Notes: generated by a model not told the origin, from the sequence alone. Positions 53,597 through 63,300 are shown, numbered from the stretch's first letter. The stretch is 64,000 bases of DNA from Nocardia concava NBRC 100430 (GCF_000308815.1 NZ_BAFX01000023.1:1-64000), one strand, 5' to 3'. Translations and numbers: made by a program.

Positions 53597-54823
53597 ATGA
53601 CCGCGACGGCGATTCGCCCGCTGGCACCGAGTGAGAAGGGGTTCGCGCTCGACCGCATATATATCGGGTACTCGGTGCGCACTCGTGGCGTGCTGGATCT
53701 GGCAGCGATGGCGGTGGCCTATGATGCGCTGCGGCGGCGATATCCGGCGCTGACCGCGCGAATTGAGAAGACCGACAACGGTTTTGAGTTCGCGGAACCC
53801 GCAGAAACATTGCAGGACATGGTGGTGTCGGCCGAATCAGGCTTCGATGACATCGGTTTGGATCAGTGCGCCGCGCTGGGTCTGCTGTGGGTGCGCCAAG
53901 ACGGCGATGAGTCCGTGGTCACTCTGTTCACCCACCACAGCATTACCGACAGTGCCACCGGCCAAGACCGGGTGGAGCAGCTGTGGTCTTACTACACCGC
54001 CGCGGTGGAGGGGGAGATCGGGACGATCGAGACACTGCCCTTTCCGGCTCCGGTCGAAGAGATTCTGGCCGCCCGCGACATCCATAAACCGCCGTTTCCC
54101 GAACAGGCTGCAGCGCCCGCCCAGGCAGCGACGACCGACAGGGTCGATGGGAAAGCGCGATACGTTCGTGAGGCTGCGCGGTTGCGGCTCAGTGCCGAAC
54201 ACACGGCTGCGTTGACCGAGTTGAGCCGCCAAGAGCAGGTCAGTATCAACGGCCTCGTTTCCGGGGCTCTGCTCCTGGCGGAGGCGGAACTGCGCGGGGC
54301 GGCGGTTTCGGACCTGGTGTACATGTTCCCGGTCAGCTTGCGTGCGCACTTGGATCCGAAGGTCAGTGTCTACGAGGGCACCGTGGTACTGGGCTTCACC
54401 GGTTACGTCGCGGCCGGCGAGCTCACGAGCATCGTCGATATTGGGCGCGCGATCAGCGCGCAGGTTCGGGGCGGGTTGGCCGACGGTCTGATCCAACTGA
54501 GCCCGTTGCTGATCCCGGAGGGATCCGAGGGAGTGGTGCCCCAGATCCCCGGCCTGGTGACGGCGACTAACTGGGGGCGGTTGCCGCAGCTGCGGGTCCC
54601 CGCGGGCCTCGAGATCCTGGACTTTCATTCGACCCTTGCCAGCGCTCCCGCCACGGCACCCACCTCGCCCGAACAGCTTCCCGCGCCGCCGAACTACATC
54701 ATCAGTAGCTTCGACGGGCAGCTGAGCATCGAGGTCGATCTACACGGCGAATCCGTCGAAGACCAGCAGCAGCGGCTGAGCATTCTGGAAAAGGTTCTGC
54801 ACCACAACATTCCACTGCTGTAA
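53597..54823 (+). CDS. PapA5-like acyltransferase (condensation-domain fold)
   Basis: 408 residues from ATG 53597, behind a GAGGAGA site. It starts IRPLAPSEKGFAL and carries a THHSITDS motif (HHxxxD-like, His-His-Ser-Ile-Thr-Asp) typical of acyltransferases with the condensation-domain fold. Later motifs are YMFPVSLRAHLDP, TATNWGRLPQLRVP and PNYIISSFDGQLSIEV. Known PapA5 enzymes acylate phthiocerol dimycocerosate precursors in mycobacteria; here the substrate is unknown. It stands alone between a terminator and the remnant region, with no polyketide synthase nearby. Confidence 0.82.
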   Translation: MTATAIRPLAPSEKGFALDRIYIGYSVRTRGVLDLAAMAVAYDALRRRYPALTARIEKTDNGFEFAEPAETLQDMVVSAESGFDDIGLDQCAALGLLWVRQDGDESVVTLFTHHSITDSATGQDRVEQLWSYYTAAVEGEIGTIETLPFPAPVEEILAARDIHKPPFPEQAAAPAQAATTDRVDGKARYVREAARLRLSAEHTAALTELSRQEQVSINGLVSGALLLAEAELRGAAVSDLVYMFPVSLRAHLDPKVSVYEGTVVLGFTGYVAAGELTSIVDIGRAISAQVRGGLADGLIQLSPLLIPEGSEGVVPQIPGLVTATNWGRLPQLRVPAGLEILDFHSTLASAPATAPTSPEQLPAPPNYIISSFDGQLSIEVDLHGESVEDQQQRLSILEKVLHHNIPLL

Positions 54824-55153
54824 CCGGACGCGGGGGCCAGCCTTTCTGCCGTCTCTGACTCACTCTGCAGCCAGCATCGCCGAACCGATTCCGGCTGCAG
54901 GGTCATCGATCGAACTCCTCCCGCCTCCTGGCCGCATTGCTGCCGTCCAGCTGTCCTGCAAAGACGCCACGCGCCGCCTCGACCGTTTCCGACCCCTACC
55001 AGCGGTACCTCTCCGCAGACGCCGCTGAGCGGTGGATTCGGAACATACTGGGCAAGTGGGGTTTCCGGTCGGCCGCCAGCATGAGGCGGTCGGCGGGCCG
55101 TAGGCCCAGTAGGCTCTGTGCTGTTCGGTCGGTTGCTGAGGAGGACTTGCCTG
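54824..55153. other. Non-coding gap with a decayed FAGQLDGSN gene remnant
   Basis: The 330-base gap between the acyltransferase and the first YezG-like gene holds no intact gene. It contains the reverse-strand remnant at 54903-54990 and, at its end, a GAGGAGG ribosome site for 55154. No convincing promoter or RNA was found. Confidence 0.6.
54903..54990 (-). pseudogene. Remnant of FAGQLDGSN-family gene
   Basis: Read leftward, the frame encodes SETVEAARGVFAGQLDGSNA followed by ARRREEFDR and a stop, closely matching the end of the small proteins at 19516 and 41702. An in-frame TAG two codons before SETVEAAR cuts it, and the region before that stop does not restore a convincing family N-terminus. 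No ribosome site is visible. It is read as a decayed gene copy, suggesting that another giant-effector locus once lay here. Confidence 0.7.
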
Positions 55154-55606
55154 ATGTCGAACCAGCCGTTGAGCCCATTGGAACAACACGAGATGCTGTC
55201 GGACATCACGCTGGGGATACTCGAAACTCTCCCTATGGGATGGGCTCGTCTGATTGTTCGCGGCACGATCGTTGGCCGGTACGCTGCGCGGGAGACCGGA
55301 GTGAAGATGCCGGACGGATCGGTCCAGGGTTTGTCGTTCCCGCCCGAAGCGTGGCGCAAATTCCAAGACCTTCGGCACGGCATGTACGCATCGGGCCTGG
55401 GCACGTGGGTCGAGTTCGAGTATGTACTGGACCCGCCCGGTCGCTTCCACATTGATTACAACCGAGACCGGCAGCCCCGCTTCAGGAAGACGCCGACCAG
55501 TCAAGATTTTGCGCTGGAGAACAAGTGGTTCCCGCGCTCCGACGAGCATATGCCTGATTGGTTTCGCCGCGGGCTGGACGGCGCGTCCGCGGACACAACC
55601 GAGTGA
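55154..55606 (+). CDS. YezG-like immunity protein, copy 1
   Basis: 150 residues from ATG 55154, behind GAGGAGG. It shows the YezG-type order LSDITLGILETLPMGWARL, an RYAARETGVKMPDG strand pair, RKFQDLRHGMYASGLGTWVE, GRFHIDYNRD and a C-terminal WFPRSDEHMPDWFRRGL, as in YezG/DUF600 proteins. These are usually immunity proteins against polymorphic nuclease or deaminase toxins. It is the first of a run of two such genes plus a remnant. The cognate toxin is unknown. Confidence 0.75.
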   Translation: MSNQPLSPLEQHEMLSDITLGILETLPMGWARLIVRGTIVGRYAARETGVKMPDGSVQGLSFPPEAWRKFQDLRHGMYASGLGTWVEFEYVLDPPGRFHIDYNRDRQPRFRKTPTSQDFALENKWFPRSDEHMPDWFRRGLDGASADTTE

Positions 55607-55625
55607 CGACGCGGGGGAGCGCTCG

Positions 55626-55925
55626 ATGACACTTCCACCTTGGATCACGCCACCGGACGATGATAACCAGCGGGCGATCGACGAAAAGCTCGCGGCCAGA
55701 ATGGGTATCACGGTCGAGCAGCTGCACGAGATCGATCGCCAGATGGCCGAGGATGTGCGCGCCCGCGATGCGATTCCGCCCACCGAGCGCATCGTCGACG
55801 GTAGTCCCAAGTTCAACAAGGGGTTTGGCCCGGTGACCAGTGAGAATACGATCGAGCCGGGTGAGATGCGAGCCCACGAGAAATTGCCTCTACCCCCTCC
55901 TCCGCCGCCAAAGCGCGAGGTCTGA
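55626..55925 (+). CDS. Small hypothetical protein with acidic helix and poly-Pro tail
   Basis: 99 residues from ATG 55626, with GGGGGAGCG before it. The first part is helical and acidic (DDDNQRAIDEKLAARMGITV, LHEIDRQMAEDVRARD); the second is Pro-rich with KFNKGFGPVTSENTIEPGEM and a PPPPPP run. No similarity recognised. It lies 19 bases after a YezG-like gene and is directly followed, in the same frame, by the remnant of another, so it may have a role in this immunity cluster or be a shortened gene. Confidence 0.6.
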   Translation: MTLPPWITPPDDDNQRAIDEKLAARMGITVEQLHEIDRQMAEDVRARDAIPPTERIVDGSPKFNKGFGPVTSENTIEPGEMRAHEKLPLPPPPPPKREV

Positions 55926-55940
55926 GGCGGTCGGACAGGT

Positions 55941-56075
55941 GCCAACCAGAACGAGCCCGATTTCGTGCCGCAATTGACAGCGGCGGCCTACGCACTGGAT
56001 TTCGAGTACTTCCCTCGCGGCGAGGCGAATACGCCTGCTTGGCTGCTCGCCAAACTATCTGCGGCACGATACTGA
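55941..56075 (+). pseudogene. C-terminal remnant of a YezG-like gene
   Basis: The frame, immediately downstream of and in phase with the stop at 55923-55925, encodes NEPDFVPQLTAAAYALDFEY and then FPRGEANTPAWLLAKL before a TGA. It aligns nearly residue by residue with the C-terminus of the intact YezG-like protein that follows (56081-56527). The first two-thirds are gone and there is no start site. A recombination event or deletion probably left this fragment. Confidence 0.78.
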
Positions 56076-56080
56076 TCCGT

Positions 56081-56527
56081 ATGACGCACTTGGAGTCCTT
56101 TGGGCCGCTCGGGCAATCGGAGATGCTCCGGAAGGCAGCACGGACGCTGGTCGAAGCAGTGCCGCTGGGCTGGAAGGAGCTTCGATTCGAGTTCAGGAGC
56201 ACGGTCCAGATCGACGGAGCCCGGCTGGAGTCGGTAGCTGAGGACGGTTCCGTGTCTCGGCATTCGGTTCCGAGGGTTGCGATGAGGGCGTTCGACAAGC
56301 TCCGCACTGCGATGTACGAGCCTGGGAGAGGCGCGTGGTTTACCGCGATGATCGTCATCGATCGAGCGGGTGGATACCAGATCGACTTCGACTACGACAC
56401 CGAGCCGGATTTCAATCCGCAGTTGACTGCCGGTGCGTATGCGCTGGACCTCCAGTACTACCCTCGCGATCGGGCTCACACGCCGATGTGGTTGCAGGAT
56501 AAGCTTGATCAGACATCGGGCTCATGA
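56081..56527 (+). CDS. YezG-like immunity protein, copy 2
   Basis: 148 residues from ATG 56081. Motifs LVEAVPLGWKELRFEFR, a VSRHSVPRVAMRAFDKLRTA helix, GRGAWFTAMIVIDRAGGYQI, DFDYDTEPDF and YPRDRAHTPMWLQDKL follow the YezG order of copy 1. Its end is nearly the same as the remnant at 55941-56075, showing a recent duplication. No strong ribosome site is seen. Convergent with the small gene at 56522. Confidence 0.72.
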   Translation: MTHLESFGPLGQSEMLRKAARTLVEAVPLGWKELRFEFRSTVQIDGARLESVAEDGSVSRHSVPRVAMRAFDKLRTAMYEPGRGAWFTAMIVIDRAGGYQIDFDYDTEPDFNPQLTAGAYALDLQYYPRDRAHTPMWLQDKLDQTSGS

Positions 56528-56752
56528 CGCCCTCATTCCGTGGGTAGGCCAGAGATTCTCGCGCATCTCCCGATACAAGATGTGCCCCGCCGCAGCACGG
56601 AACAACATGTCCTCAACCCCATCGGTCCAGGCCGTCCGCTGAATCTTATCGATGATCAAAGTCCGACCCATGTCCTCCCGAATGGGCCCGAACCAGTACT
56701 CCGCCTCGTCCGGCTCATCGCGTACCTGCCGGTAATAGACAAGCAACGCCAC
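56522..56752 (-). CDS. Small hypothetical protein downstream of YbaB-like gene
   Basis: The frame carries an alpha-helical protein with VALLVYYRQVRDEPDEAEYW, GPIREDMGRTLIIDKIQRTA and GVEDMLFRAAAGHILYREM. GTG 56752 (76 residues) is used as start, since it lies four bases after the YbaB-like stop; ATG 56812 would overlap that gene by 56 bases and neither has a good ribosome site. No known domain. It is the last gene of the leftward WXG100-YbaB operon and may encode an accessory protein of that locus. Confidence 0.55.
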   Translation of the reverse strand: MALLVYYRQVRDEPDEAEYWFGPIREDMGRTLIIDKIQRTAWTDGVEDMLFRAAAGHILYREMRENLWPTHGMRAS

Positions 56753-56756
56753 GAGG

Positions 56757-57260
56757 TCACCAGTCGTCCGCGCGAATCCGGCCGGGGGTGATGTCGTCCA
56801 AGTCTTCGACATCGGTGAAGGTCATCGCTGGCTCGTTGTTCCGTTGCCGCTCAGGGGAATTCGGGGGAGCGAGGGAGGCGGGGATGCGCTCCGGAATCTG
56901 TTCCGTGAGATCAGGCAACCCGTCGATCAGGTCCGACATCTTCGGCATGCGGCCGCGACGCTCTTGAATCGGCGCTGTGAGTTCGGTGCTCTTCCGCGCC
57001 AATTCGGTCGCAGCAGCCTGGGCGGCCTCGGTGACGGCTTTCGAAAGCTCTTGGAGTGGAAGGTCTTCCAAGTCGTCGTCGAATCGAGTTTCGATGACGG
57101 TTCCGTCGGCGTTGAGCACAACGGCGACTCGCTTCTGCAACGCATACCCGGTTGCCAAGAGCTGGGCGCGTTTCTGCTGGATGTCGGTGAGTACTCGCAT
57201 CTGCGTCTGGAACTCATCGATCATCGATGCCAATTCGCCCTTGATGAATTCGTTGGCCAT
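56757..57260 (-). CDS. YbaB/EbfC-like protein, copy 2
   Basis: 167 residues from ATG 57260; upstream in-frame extension would overlap the WXG100 gene. The core (ASMIDEFQTQMRVLTDIQQK, VAVVLNADGTVIETRFDDD, EAAQAAATELARK) and the tail KMSDLIDGLPDLTEQ with PNSPERQ are as in copy 1 (25332-25832). Located directly after the WXG100 gene, as in the giant 2 locus, so the pair seems a fixed module. Likely a cytosolic partner for T7SS cargo; the target could be giant 3. Confidence 0.78.
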   Translation of the reverse strand: MANEFIKGELASMIDEFQTQMRVLTDIQQKRAQLLATGYALQKRVAVVLNADGTVIETRFDDDLEDLPLQELSKAVTEAAQAAATELARKSTELTAPIQERRGRMPKMSDLIDGLPDLTEQIPERIPASLAPPNSPERQRNNEPAMTFTDVEDLDDITPGRIRADDW

Positions 57261-57264
57261 CGGT

Positions 57265-57588
57265 TTACTGCTTGAAGGCGTCGGCGTTGCTCTTGTCGGT
57301 GCCGTCGTGCAGCTTGGCCGCATCCTGTTGGGCGGTCGAGTGGCTATCAGACTTGCCCGCGAGCTTGTCGACGAGCGTGGTGAGATTCTCTCGTGACGAG
57401 ACGTATCCGTTGGCGCCGTCGCCCTTCGCGAACCTCTCGCCGTATTCGTCGTCTCCCCATGGCTCGCCCTTGCCGTCCGACGCGGACTCCAACCCCGTCA
57501 GCACCGCGCGGATGCGATCTGTGATCTGCCCGGCTTTGGCCGCAGCCACTCGCTGCAGCTCCGGATCGACTTCAACTCTTCCGGTCAT
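57265..57588 (-). CDS. WXG100-family T7SS protein, copy 2
   Basis: 107 residues from ATG 57588; a further in-frame extension to 57633 overlaps the preceding gene. The turn has GEPWGDDEYGERFAKGDG, the P-W-G variant seen in copy 1, between two helices (AKAGQITDRIRAVLTGLE and SSRENLTTLVDKLAG). It is followed after four bases by the YbaB-like gene and preceded by the long YezG-like gene. Length is typical for WXG100. Export through ESX as a dimer is expected from the family. Confidence 0.83.
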   Translation of the reverse strand: MTGRVEVDPELQRVAAAKAGQITDRIRAVLTGLESASDGKGEPWGDDEYGERFAKGDGANGYVSSRENLTTLVDKLAGKSDSHSTAQQDAAKLHDGTDKSNADAFKQ

Positions 57589-57629
57589 GGCGAATCTTCC
57601 TCCCCTGATCGTTAACGTCGCTGACGCTA

Positions 57630-59168
57630 TCAACTACCGCTTCGGTCGCGATAGCGCTGCGTGAACCCGGCGATGTAGACATTCGGCGGCACCGAGGACG
57701 AGGACGCTTCGATCACTCCGTCGTCGGCAATGTAGTAAATGGCCCGGCCGAGCATGATCTCTCCGGGTTGAGTCGGCACATAGACCATCCAACCGGCGTC
57801 GATTCGATCCGCGGTCAGTTGGTCCAGGGGATACCCGGTGGTATCCGCGCCGCTGTTTCGAATATGCCTGGCCACCTGCTCGATTGCGTCGATTCGAGAC
57901 AGCGGCGGCAGCACCACGAAGGTGCGCAGCCCGGCGAGCGAGAACTGGTTCAGCGCGGCGTCGACATCGAATCGACTGGGATCGAAAGCGGCGGAGATGG
58001 TCTCGAAGGTGACGACTCCAGCCTCCGCTGCTGCCACCAGGGTCGCGACGGCGGTCCTCGTGAGGTCACTCACAGGCTGTTCGGTAGCCGTCGCGAGCAC
58101 ATTCGTGATGATGTCGACCGTAGCCTCGGCGGTCCAAATTCCAGGCACCGCTTCGGCCAGACCTGGTCCGGTCGGGGATTCGCCGCGATGCCAGTTTCCG
58201 TTCTCCCACCAATAGCAGAACGACAGCAGGCCCGAGACCGATCGGGGGTTGAGAATGGCGTCGGTGATCCAATCCGGCGCGCCCGCATAGAGTTCGGGTA
58301 GCGGCTTGCCCTGGTTGTATGCGGCGTCCAGTGCCGGTGCGTTCCAGACGCCGCCGGAGATGACGGCGCGATCGCCGGGCAGCACATACAGGGTGCTTCC
58401 GCTGCGCTGAGCGCCCTCGAACCAGGCCAGCGCGGGCAATATGCGCGGCCCCTGGGGGGAACCGAGGGCCGCGTAGGCGGCCGCCATGGCGGTCCATCGA
58501 GCCCAAAGCAGTGGCAGCGGAGGGAAATCCGTGGTGCTCACCTCGCCACGGATGCCCTTGCCACGGTCGATGCGAGCCTGTTCGGCCGCGACCCGGGGCG
58601 AACGCTGCTGCCGGCCTTCATTGCCGACGTAGGCGGCCAGCCATACCGGTAGTCGGTCGCGCGGGTACTCCTGCAGGTCCGCACGGTAGGCCTCGGCTGG
58701 GAAGAGTTGATCGTCGGGAAACGGTTCGTCGCCGTAGTCATAGTCGGTCTGGATCTCACCCGAATTGGTGATGATGAGCCGCATGCGCCACCACGGCCCG
58801 GTGGGGAGCTGTGCGGCGATTTCGCGCTGCTCCTGCACAGCGAGCAACGTGGCCTGCGAAGGTTCGGCGCGCACGCCGCGTCCGTTCGCCGAGTACGCCA
58901 CATTCCACGCCTGCGCGGCGACCGTCCAGGCGAAGACGGCATCGATGCGTTCCCAGCCCTCCGGTCCGTCCGCCGCGAGCTCGCGGGCGATCTGGTGCGT
59001 CAGCTCACGTGCTTGCTCGGTGATCTGCTTCTCGTCGACGACCGCCGAAGGACCCGGATGTGAGATGACATCGAACGCGGGAGCCTCGTTACCGCTGGCC
59101 TGCACGAACGAGGACATGAATTCCTTGAAGAATTCCTCGTCCTGATTTCCGTCCTGCGGCTTGCTCAC
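57630..59168 (-). CDS. Long YezG-like protein, copy 2, 512 aa
   Basis: Starts at GTG 59168, after GGGAGCGAC. Residues ~50-185 show the YezG-like order (PTGPWWRMRLIITNSGEIQT, DYDYGDEPFPDDQLFP, YPRDRLPVWLAAYVG). The rest contains FPPLPLLWARWTAMAAAY, ISGGVWNAPALDAAYNQGKP, GLLSFCYWWENGNWHRGES and, at the end, IMLGRAIYYIADDGVIEASS. It is collinear with 19808-21424 over its whole length. It heads the WXG100-YbaB genes of the leftward operon. Role as immunity or secretion partner is open. Confidence 0.8.
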   Translation of the reverse strand: MSKPQDGNQDEEFFKEFMSSFVQASGNEAPAFDVISHPGPSAVVDEKQITEQARELTHQIARELAADGPEGWERIDAVFAWTVAAQAWNVAYSANGRGVRAEPSQATLLAVQEQREIAAQLPTGPWWRMRLIITNSGEIQTDYDYGDEPFPDDQLFPAEAYRADLQEYPRDRLPVWLAAYVGNEGRQQRSPRVAAEQARIDRGKGIRGEVSTTDFPPLPLLWARWTAMAAAYAALGSPQGPRILPALAWFEGAQRSGSTLYVLPGDRAVISGGVWNAPALDAAYNQGKPLPELYAGAPDWITDAILNPRSVSGLLSFCYWWENGNWHRGESPTGPGLAEAVPGIWTAEATVDIITNVLATATEQPVSDLTRTAVATLVAAAEAGVVTFETISAAFDPSRFDVDAALNQFSLAGLRTFVVLPPLSRIDAIEQVARHIRNSGADTTGYPLDQLTADRIDAGWMVYVPTQPGEIMLGRAIYYIADDGVIEASSSSVPPNVYIAGFTQRYRDRSGS

Positions 59169-59280
59169 GATGTCGCTCCCCTCGTCGACCGGGCGCTACG
59201 GGCCGCCCGTTCGGATACGTCTGCGACCCTACACATTCGCGAGGGGTGATTCAGATCCGGATTCGATGGTTGCCGCGAAT

Positions 59281-60138
59281 TCACTCGGCGGGCGGGCCGA
59301 TGCGTCCGGAATCGGTGATTCGCAGGACACCCAGGGCGTCGAGCGCGGGATCGCCGGAGATCGCTACGTCCCAGCCGTTCTCGATCCGCTGAGCACGAAG
59401 GTTCGCCGCAGCGGTGTCGACGCCCGCTCCCATGAGATAGAGGCGCACGCGATCGGTCGCCTCCTCTTCCACCATGCCGTCGGGCAGCGTGGCGTGCACC
59501 GGCCAGTCGCGGCTGGAGAAACCGAGGCGAGCTATTTCACGTGCCTTGCGGTCCTCGTAATCCTGCTCGGTTCGGTTTTGGAGGAGGATCCTCCAGATCG
59601 AGTCCCGCTTGTCCCAGCGGTAGAAGTACCGCTTACTCACGGCAAGAAGATTCACGGTGATCCGCGGCGGATCTTCCCGCTTCGTCATCTTGATGTTGCC
59701 GGTGTGTCCGTGCCTCCCGGGGAGGAACAGTGTGTAGGTCTGGTCGCGGGTATCTGCCCGGACGCGCTCGATGATGGTGGAGGGCAGATCGGTGAATCGG
59801 CGCGCCAGCTCGCTGATGTCGACTGTCGAGCCGGGCAAGGTCAGGTTGGCCGAGACCTTGTGAACCCGACCGTTGTATCCCTTGTCGAATCGATTGAAAC
59901 CTTCACCGACCAGCTCGGTTTCGCTCCAGTACTCGGAGCCGTCCTCGACTGCGACGAAGCCCGCACCTTCCAGCAGTGAGAGCATTTCCCGGGCCCGGCG
60001 GCGTCCGTGGGCGGCAACCGCCGCGGCTTGCCTGGTGCTGATCGGGTGGAGTGTGGACGACCATCCGCCTCGATAGCCCGTCGTCCCTTCGGGCTCGGTG
60101 ACGGTGTTGCCGTGGGGAATGAACCACAGCGATCGCAT
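59281..60138 (-). CDS. Hypothetical protein divergent from giant 3, 285 aa
   Basis: ATG 60138 has a GGGAAGGGG ribosome site. Soluble, with no signal peptide: SLWFIPHGNTVTEPEGTTGY, a helical STRQAAAVAAHGRRRAREML, SEYWSETELVGEGFNRFDKG, TYTLFLPGRHGHTGN and WDVAISGDPALDALGVLRIT. No motif is recognised. It begins the leftward operon that includes the long YezG-like, WXG100 and YbaB-like genes and shares a 235-base divergent region with giant 3. It is thus a candidate immunity, regulatory or chaperone protein for giant 3. Confidence 0.72.
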   Translation of the reverse strand: MRSLWFIPHGNTVTEPEGTTGYRGGWSSTLHPISTRQAAAVAAHGRRRAREMLSLLEGAGFVAVEDGSEYWSETELVGEGFNRFDKGYNGRVHKVSANLTLPGSTVDISELARRFTDLPSTIIERVRADTRDQTYTLFLPGRHGHTGNIKMTKREDPPRITVNLLAVSKRYFYRWDKRDSIWRILLQNRTEQDYEDRKAREIARLGFSSRDWPVHATLPDGMVEEEATDRVRLYLMGAGVDTAAANLRAQRIENGWDVAISGDPALDALGVLRITDSGRIGPPAE

Positions 60139-60373
60139 GGTGCCACCCCTTCCCGAGGCTGCTGGTTGATAGCCGGTTCGGATTTCCAGGTTGCCGTTCG
60201 GCGACTTCTATGGCAGCGTAGCGCAAGATCATCGACTGTTCGTTCGTGAAAACACCTGGTGGACAGTTGAATAGCTGACAAGTCGGTTCTGGTCCGGGGG
60301 CGGGAGTGACAGCACGGGGGCATCGGTCCGAAACCGCAGTTGAGCGCGTGTTTTTCGGATCGGGAGGCACGCG
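60139..60373. promoter_or_regulatory. Divergent intergenic region between the leftward operon and giant 3
   Basis: 235 bases between oppositely oriented starts must hold promoters for both. It has moderately lower GC than its surroundings and a GGGAGG ribosome site for giant 3 at 60362-60367. No pair of hexamers stands out clearly, so no promoter is placed. Confidence 0.4.
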
Positions 60374-63300
60374 ATGATCTGGCGGCCACCCCTCGTCGGA
60401 ACCCTCGGTTATCTCGTCGGCATGAAGTGGCCAGAAGGCAACGAGGACCTCATGTGGGGTCTTGCCGACGATTGGCGGTCCGCCGCAGCGCAACTCCAGG
60501 CCATCAAGGGCGATATCGACGACGCCATCTCCGCCGTGAAGGTCGCATACCCCGAGGGCGACGGCGGCAAGGAGATGATCAAGCAACTCGAGACGCTGAA
60601 GTCCACCGGGGACCCTCAGGCGTTGTCGATCGACAACCTCGTCAAATGGTTCGACAGTGTCGCGTCGATGGCCGATGGCACGGGCACCGAGCTCGAATAC
60701 ACGAAGCTCATGTTCCACGCGACCCTGCTCATAATGGCCACGGAAATGGCCATCGCCGCGGCATCGCTGTTCGCCGCGCCCGTCGAGGAAGCCGCTGTCG
60801 TCGCAGCCAACCGCGTCACCGTGCGGATCTTGATGAAGCGGTTGATCAACTACCTCGTCGGGCATGAGGTGAAGTGGGCCGAGCTCACCGGAATCAAGGC
60901 GGTTCTCGCGAAGTTCACGGTCGCCGCTTTCAACTTGGGTGCGGGTGCGGCCGTTGGTGCGGGGCTGGGGGCGGCCCCGGATATCGCGATTCAAGCGTGG
61001 CAGCGGTACGAGGGCCGACGCACGAAGTTCGACTGGGGTGAGGTTGGCACCATGGCCCTGGCCGGTGGTGTCGGTGGTCTGGTGGCCGCGCCGGTCGGTG
61101 CGGGGCTGGGCAAGGGACTGACAAGCGTTTTCAGTCCGCAAAAACGCCTCGGGACCATGACAGTCGCCGGTTTCCAGACCCTGGGCACCGGTGCGGTGGC
61201 CGGGTTGGCCGGTTGGGGCGCAGTCGCTTTGGCGACCGGTAACACCGAACTCGATCCCCGCATGATCACAGCAGGCGCTGTGGGCGGCCTCGGGTCCCAT
61301 TTGATGAAGACTTACGGCGATACGAAAGCCCCCGCCGTCACCAATCCGACCGACACACAGCTGGCGAACCAGGCGCCCAGCTCGGAGATCCATCCGGCAT
61401 CGGTGTCAGATATCAAGGCCGACACCGCTGTTCACGACGCGACCAACGATCATGGCAGTCAAAATCAGCCCGGAGCGAATTCTCCCGGCACCGCTCCGGT
61501 CGGCGCTCGCTCGGTCGAGCAGACGCCACACGCGGACAACGGGAACGGGCTCACGAACCTGCAGTCGGGCGGCAGTGGACCCGTAAGCCAAGTCCCCGCG
61601 AGCACTCACAATGGCGGAGCGCCAAGGGTTTCCGATGTCGCCCAACCCTCGGCTCCGGCACATACGACCGGCGGCCAGCCCGCGCCCGAAGGGCGGTCCG
61701 GGCCCGCCACGGCTACCCCGCGATCTGAGGCGCCGACGAATCCTGCGCCGGCAGCCGAAGCCCCCAAGGCGGGTGCGGCCCCAACCCGCGATACCGGAAT
61801 CGGTACGGGTACACAGGCGAAAGCGACTGGGCTCGAGGCGGCTACGCCCCGAGCCGACGCTGACCGAGCACAGGTTGCGCCGCAGGAGCATGCCGCGGGT
61901 CTGCCTCCAGAACGGTCCGAGACCGCTCGCCCGACAGATGAGCAGGCCACGCGCACACCGGAGGGCGACCGCACCGACACCGCGCGGCCCACCGACAGTG
62001 ATCGGTCCGACACGTCGCACACCAAAGATGGTGACAAGCCCGAGAGCCGTATCGGCGGTCGACAAGACGACGCGGCGGCCGATCATGACGCCACCGTCGG
62101 CAAAGGGCACGACAACTCGGACCAGTCATCGGACCGGGCCAACGATGCCAATCACGACGGACACGATCAGCCATCCCATGACACACAGCAGCCGCACGAT
62201 CACGAATCCCACGGGCCCGCGGAACATCCGGATCGTCCTGTGCTGCCGGAGGACCGGCCGATCACCGACGCGGAGCGGCTCCACGCTCAGGACGCGCTCG
62301 ACCGGCTGGGCCACGAGGCCGACCCTTCGACGTTGCTGCACCGCGAGGACACCGACCAAGCCGGAGCACATAACCGGGCCCGGGAGAATCACGAGTGGTG
62401 GCATTCGCTGACCGAGGATCAGCAAGCCGCGATGACGCGGGTGCATCCACACGAAATCGGTAATGCCGACGGCATTCCGGCATCCGTGCGCGACCAGGCC
62501 AATCGCTTGTCCATCGCACGGGACATGGCCGACTTGCGTGCGAACAACCCACGGGTCGACAAGTTCACGAACAGGTTCTTCGATCCCGACGGCTACCGGG
62601 AGTACAAGAACCTGTCCAAGACCGTCGACAATCTGCGGCTGGCCGACAAACTCGCCGACGAATACGCGAAGGAGAACGGTGGTCACCGGCCGCCGGTCGA
62701 GGTGCTCTCCTACGACGCGAGAGCGTTCAACGGTGAGGGCCGGGCTGTCGTCGCGTTCGGCAGTGTGGACAGAGCCTCAACGGTGTCGTACCACGTCCCG
62801 GGCATCACGACCACGGTCCGCAGCTTGAAGGTGAACCTGAACAACTCGTTCAACCACTTTTGGGAGACTTCGCGAAATACGAAGGACCCCAGCGAGGTGG
62901 CGTCGATCGCCTGGATTGGCTACGACGCACCGAGCGGTCTTCCGAAGATCTTCAAGGAGATGGCCAACACCGATCTGGCCAAACGCGGCGGTCAGCTCCT
63001 GGCGCGAGATCTGGCTGCCTTCAACGAAACTCGGAAACAGAACGCCACACTGCCCGACGGCGCGGCCCAGCCGGATGTGCACGTCTTCGGCCACAGCTAC
63101 GGTTCCACCACAACGAGTTTCGCCGGCGCGGGTGGTCGCCTGTCCGGCGAGGTCTCCACGATTACCCTGCTGGGTTCTCCCGGCGCGGGTCCTGTGCCGC
63201 ATGCTTCCCGATTCGGCATCGGCGATAACGTGTTCGTCGCCAGCTCACCTCGGGACCCGGTGACCTGGATCGGCTCGAGCCACCCCGATGACATCTCCCG

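Noticed and set aside
54860..55945. A 361-codon reverse-strand frame over the immunity cluster
   Set aside because: It covers three forward genes with good ribosome sites and motifs; the product has no coherent pattern.
59903..61393. A 496-codon reverse-strand frame across the start of giant 3
   Set aside because: It spans a divergent promoter region and the CpnT-like domain of giant 3, with no domain of its own.
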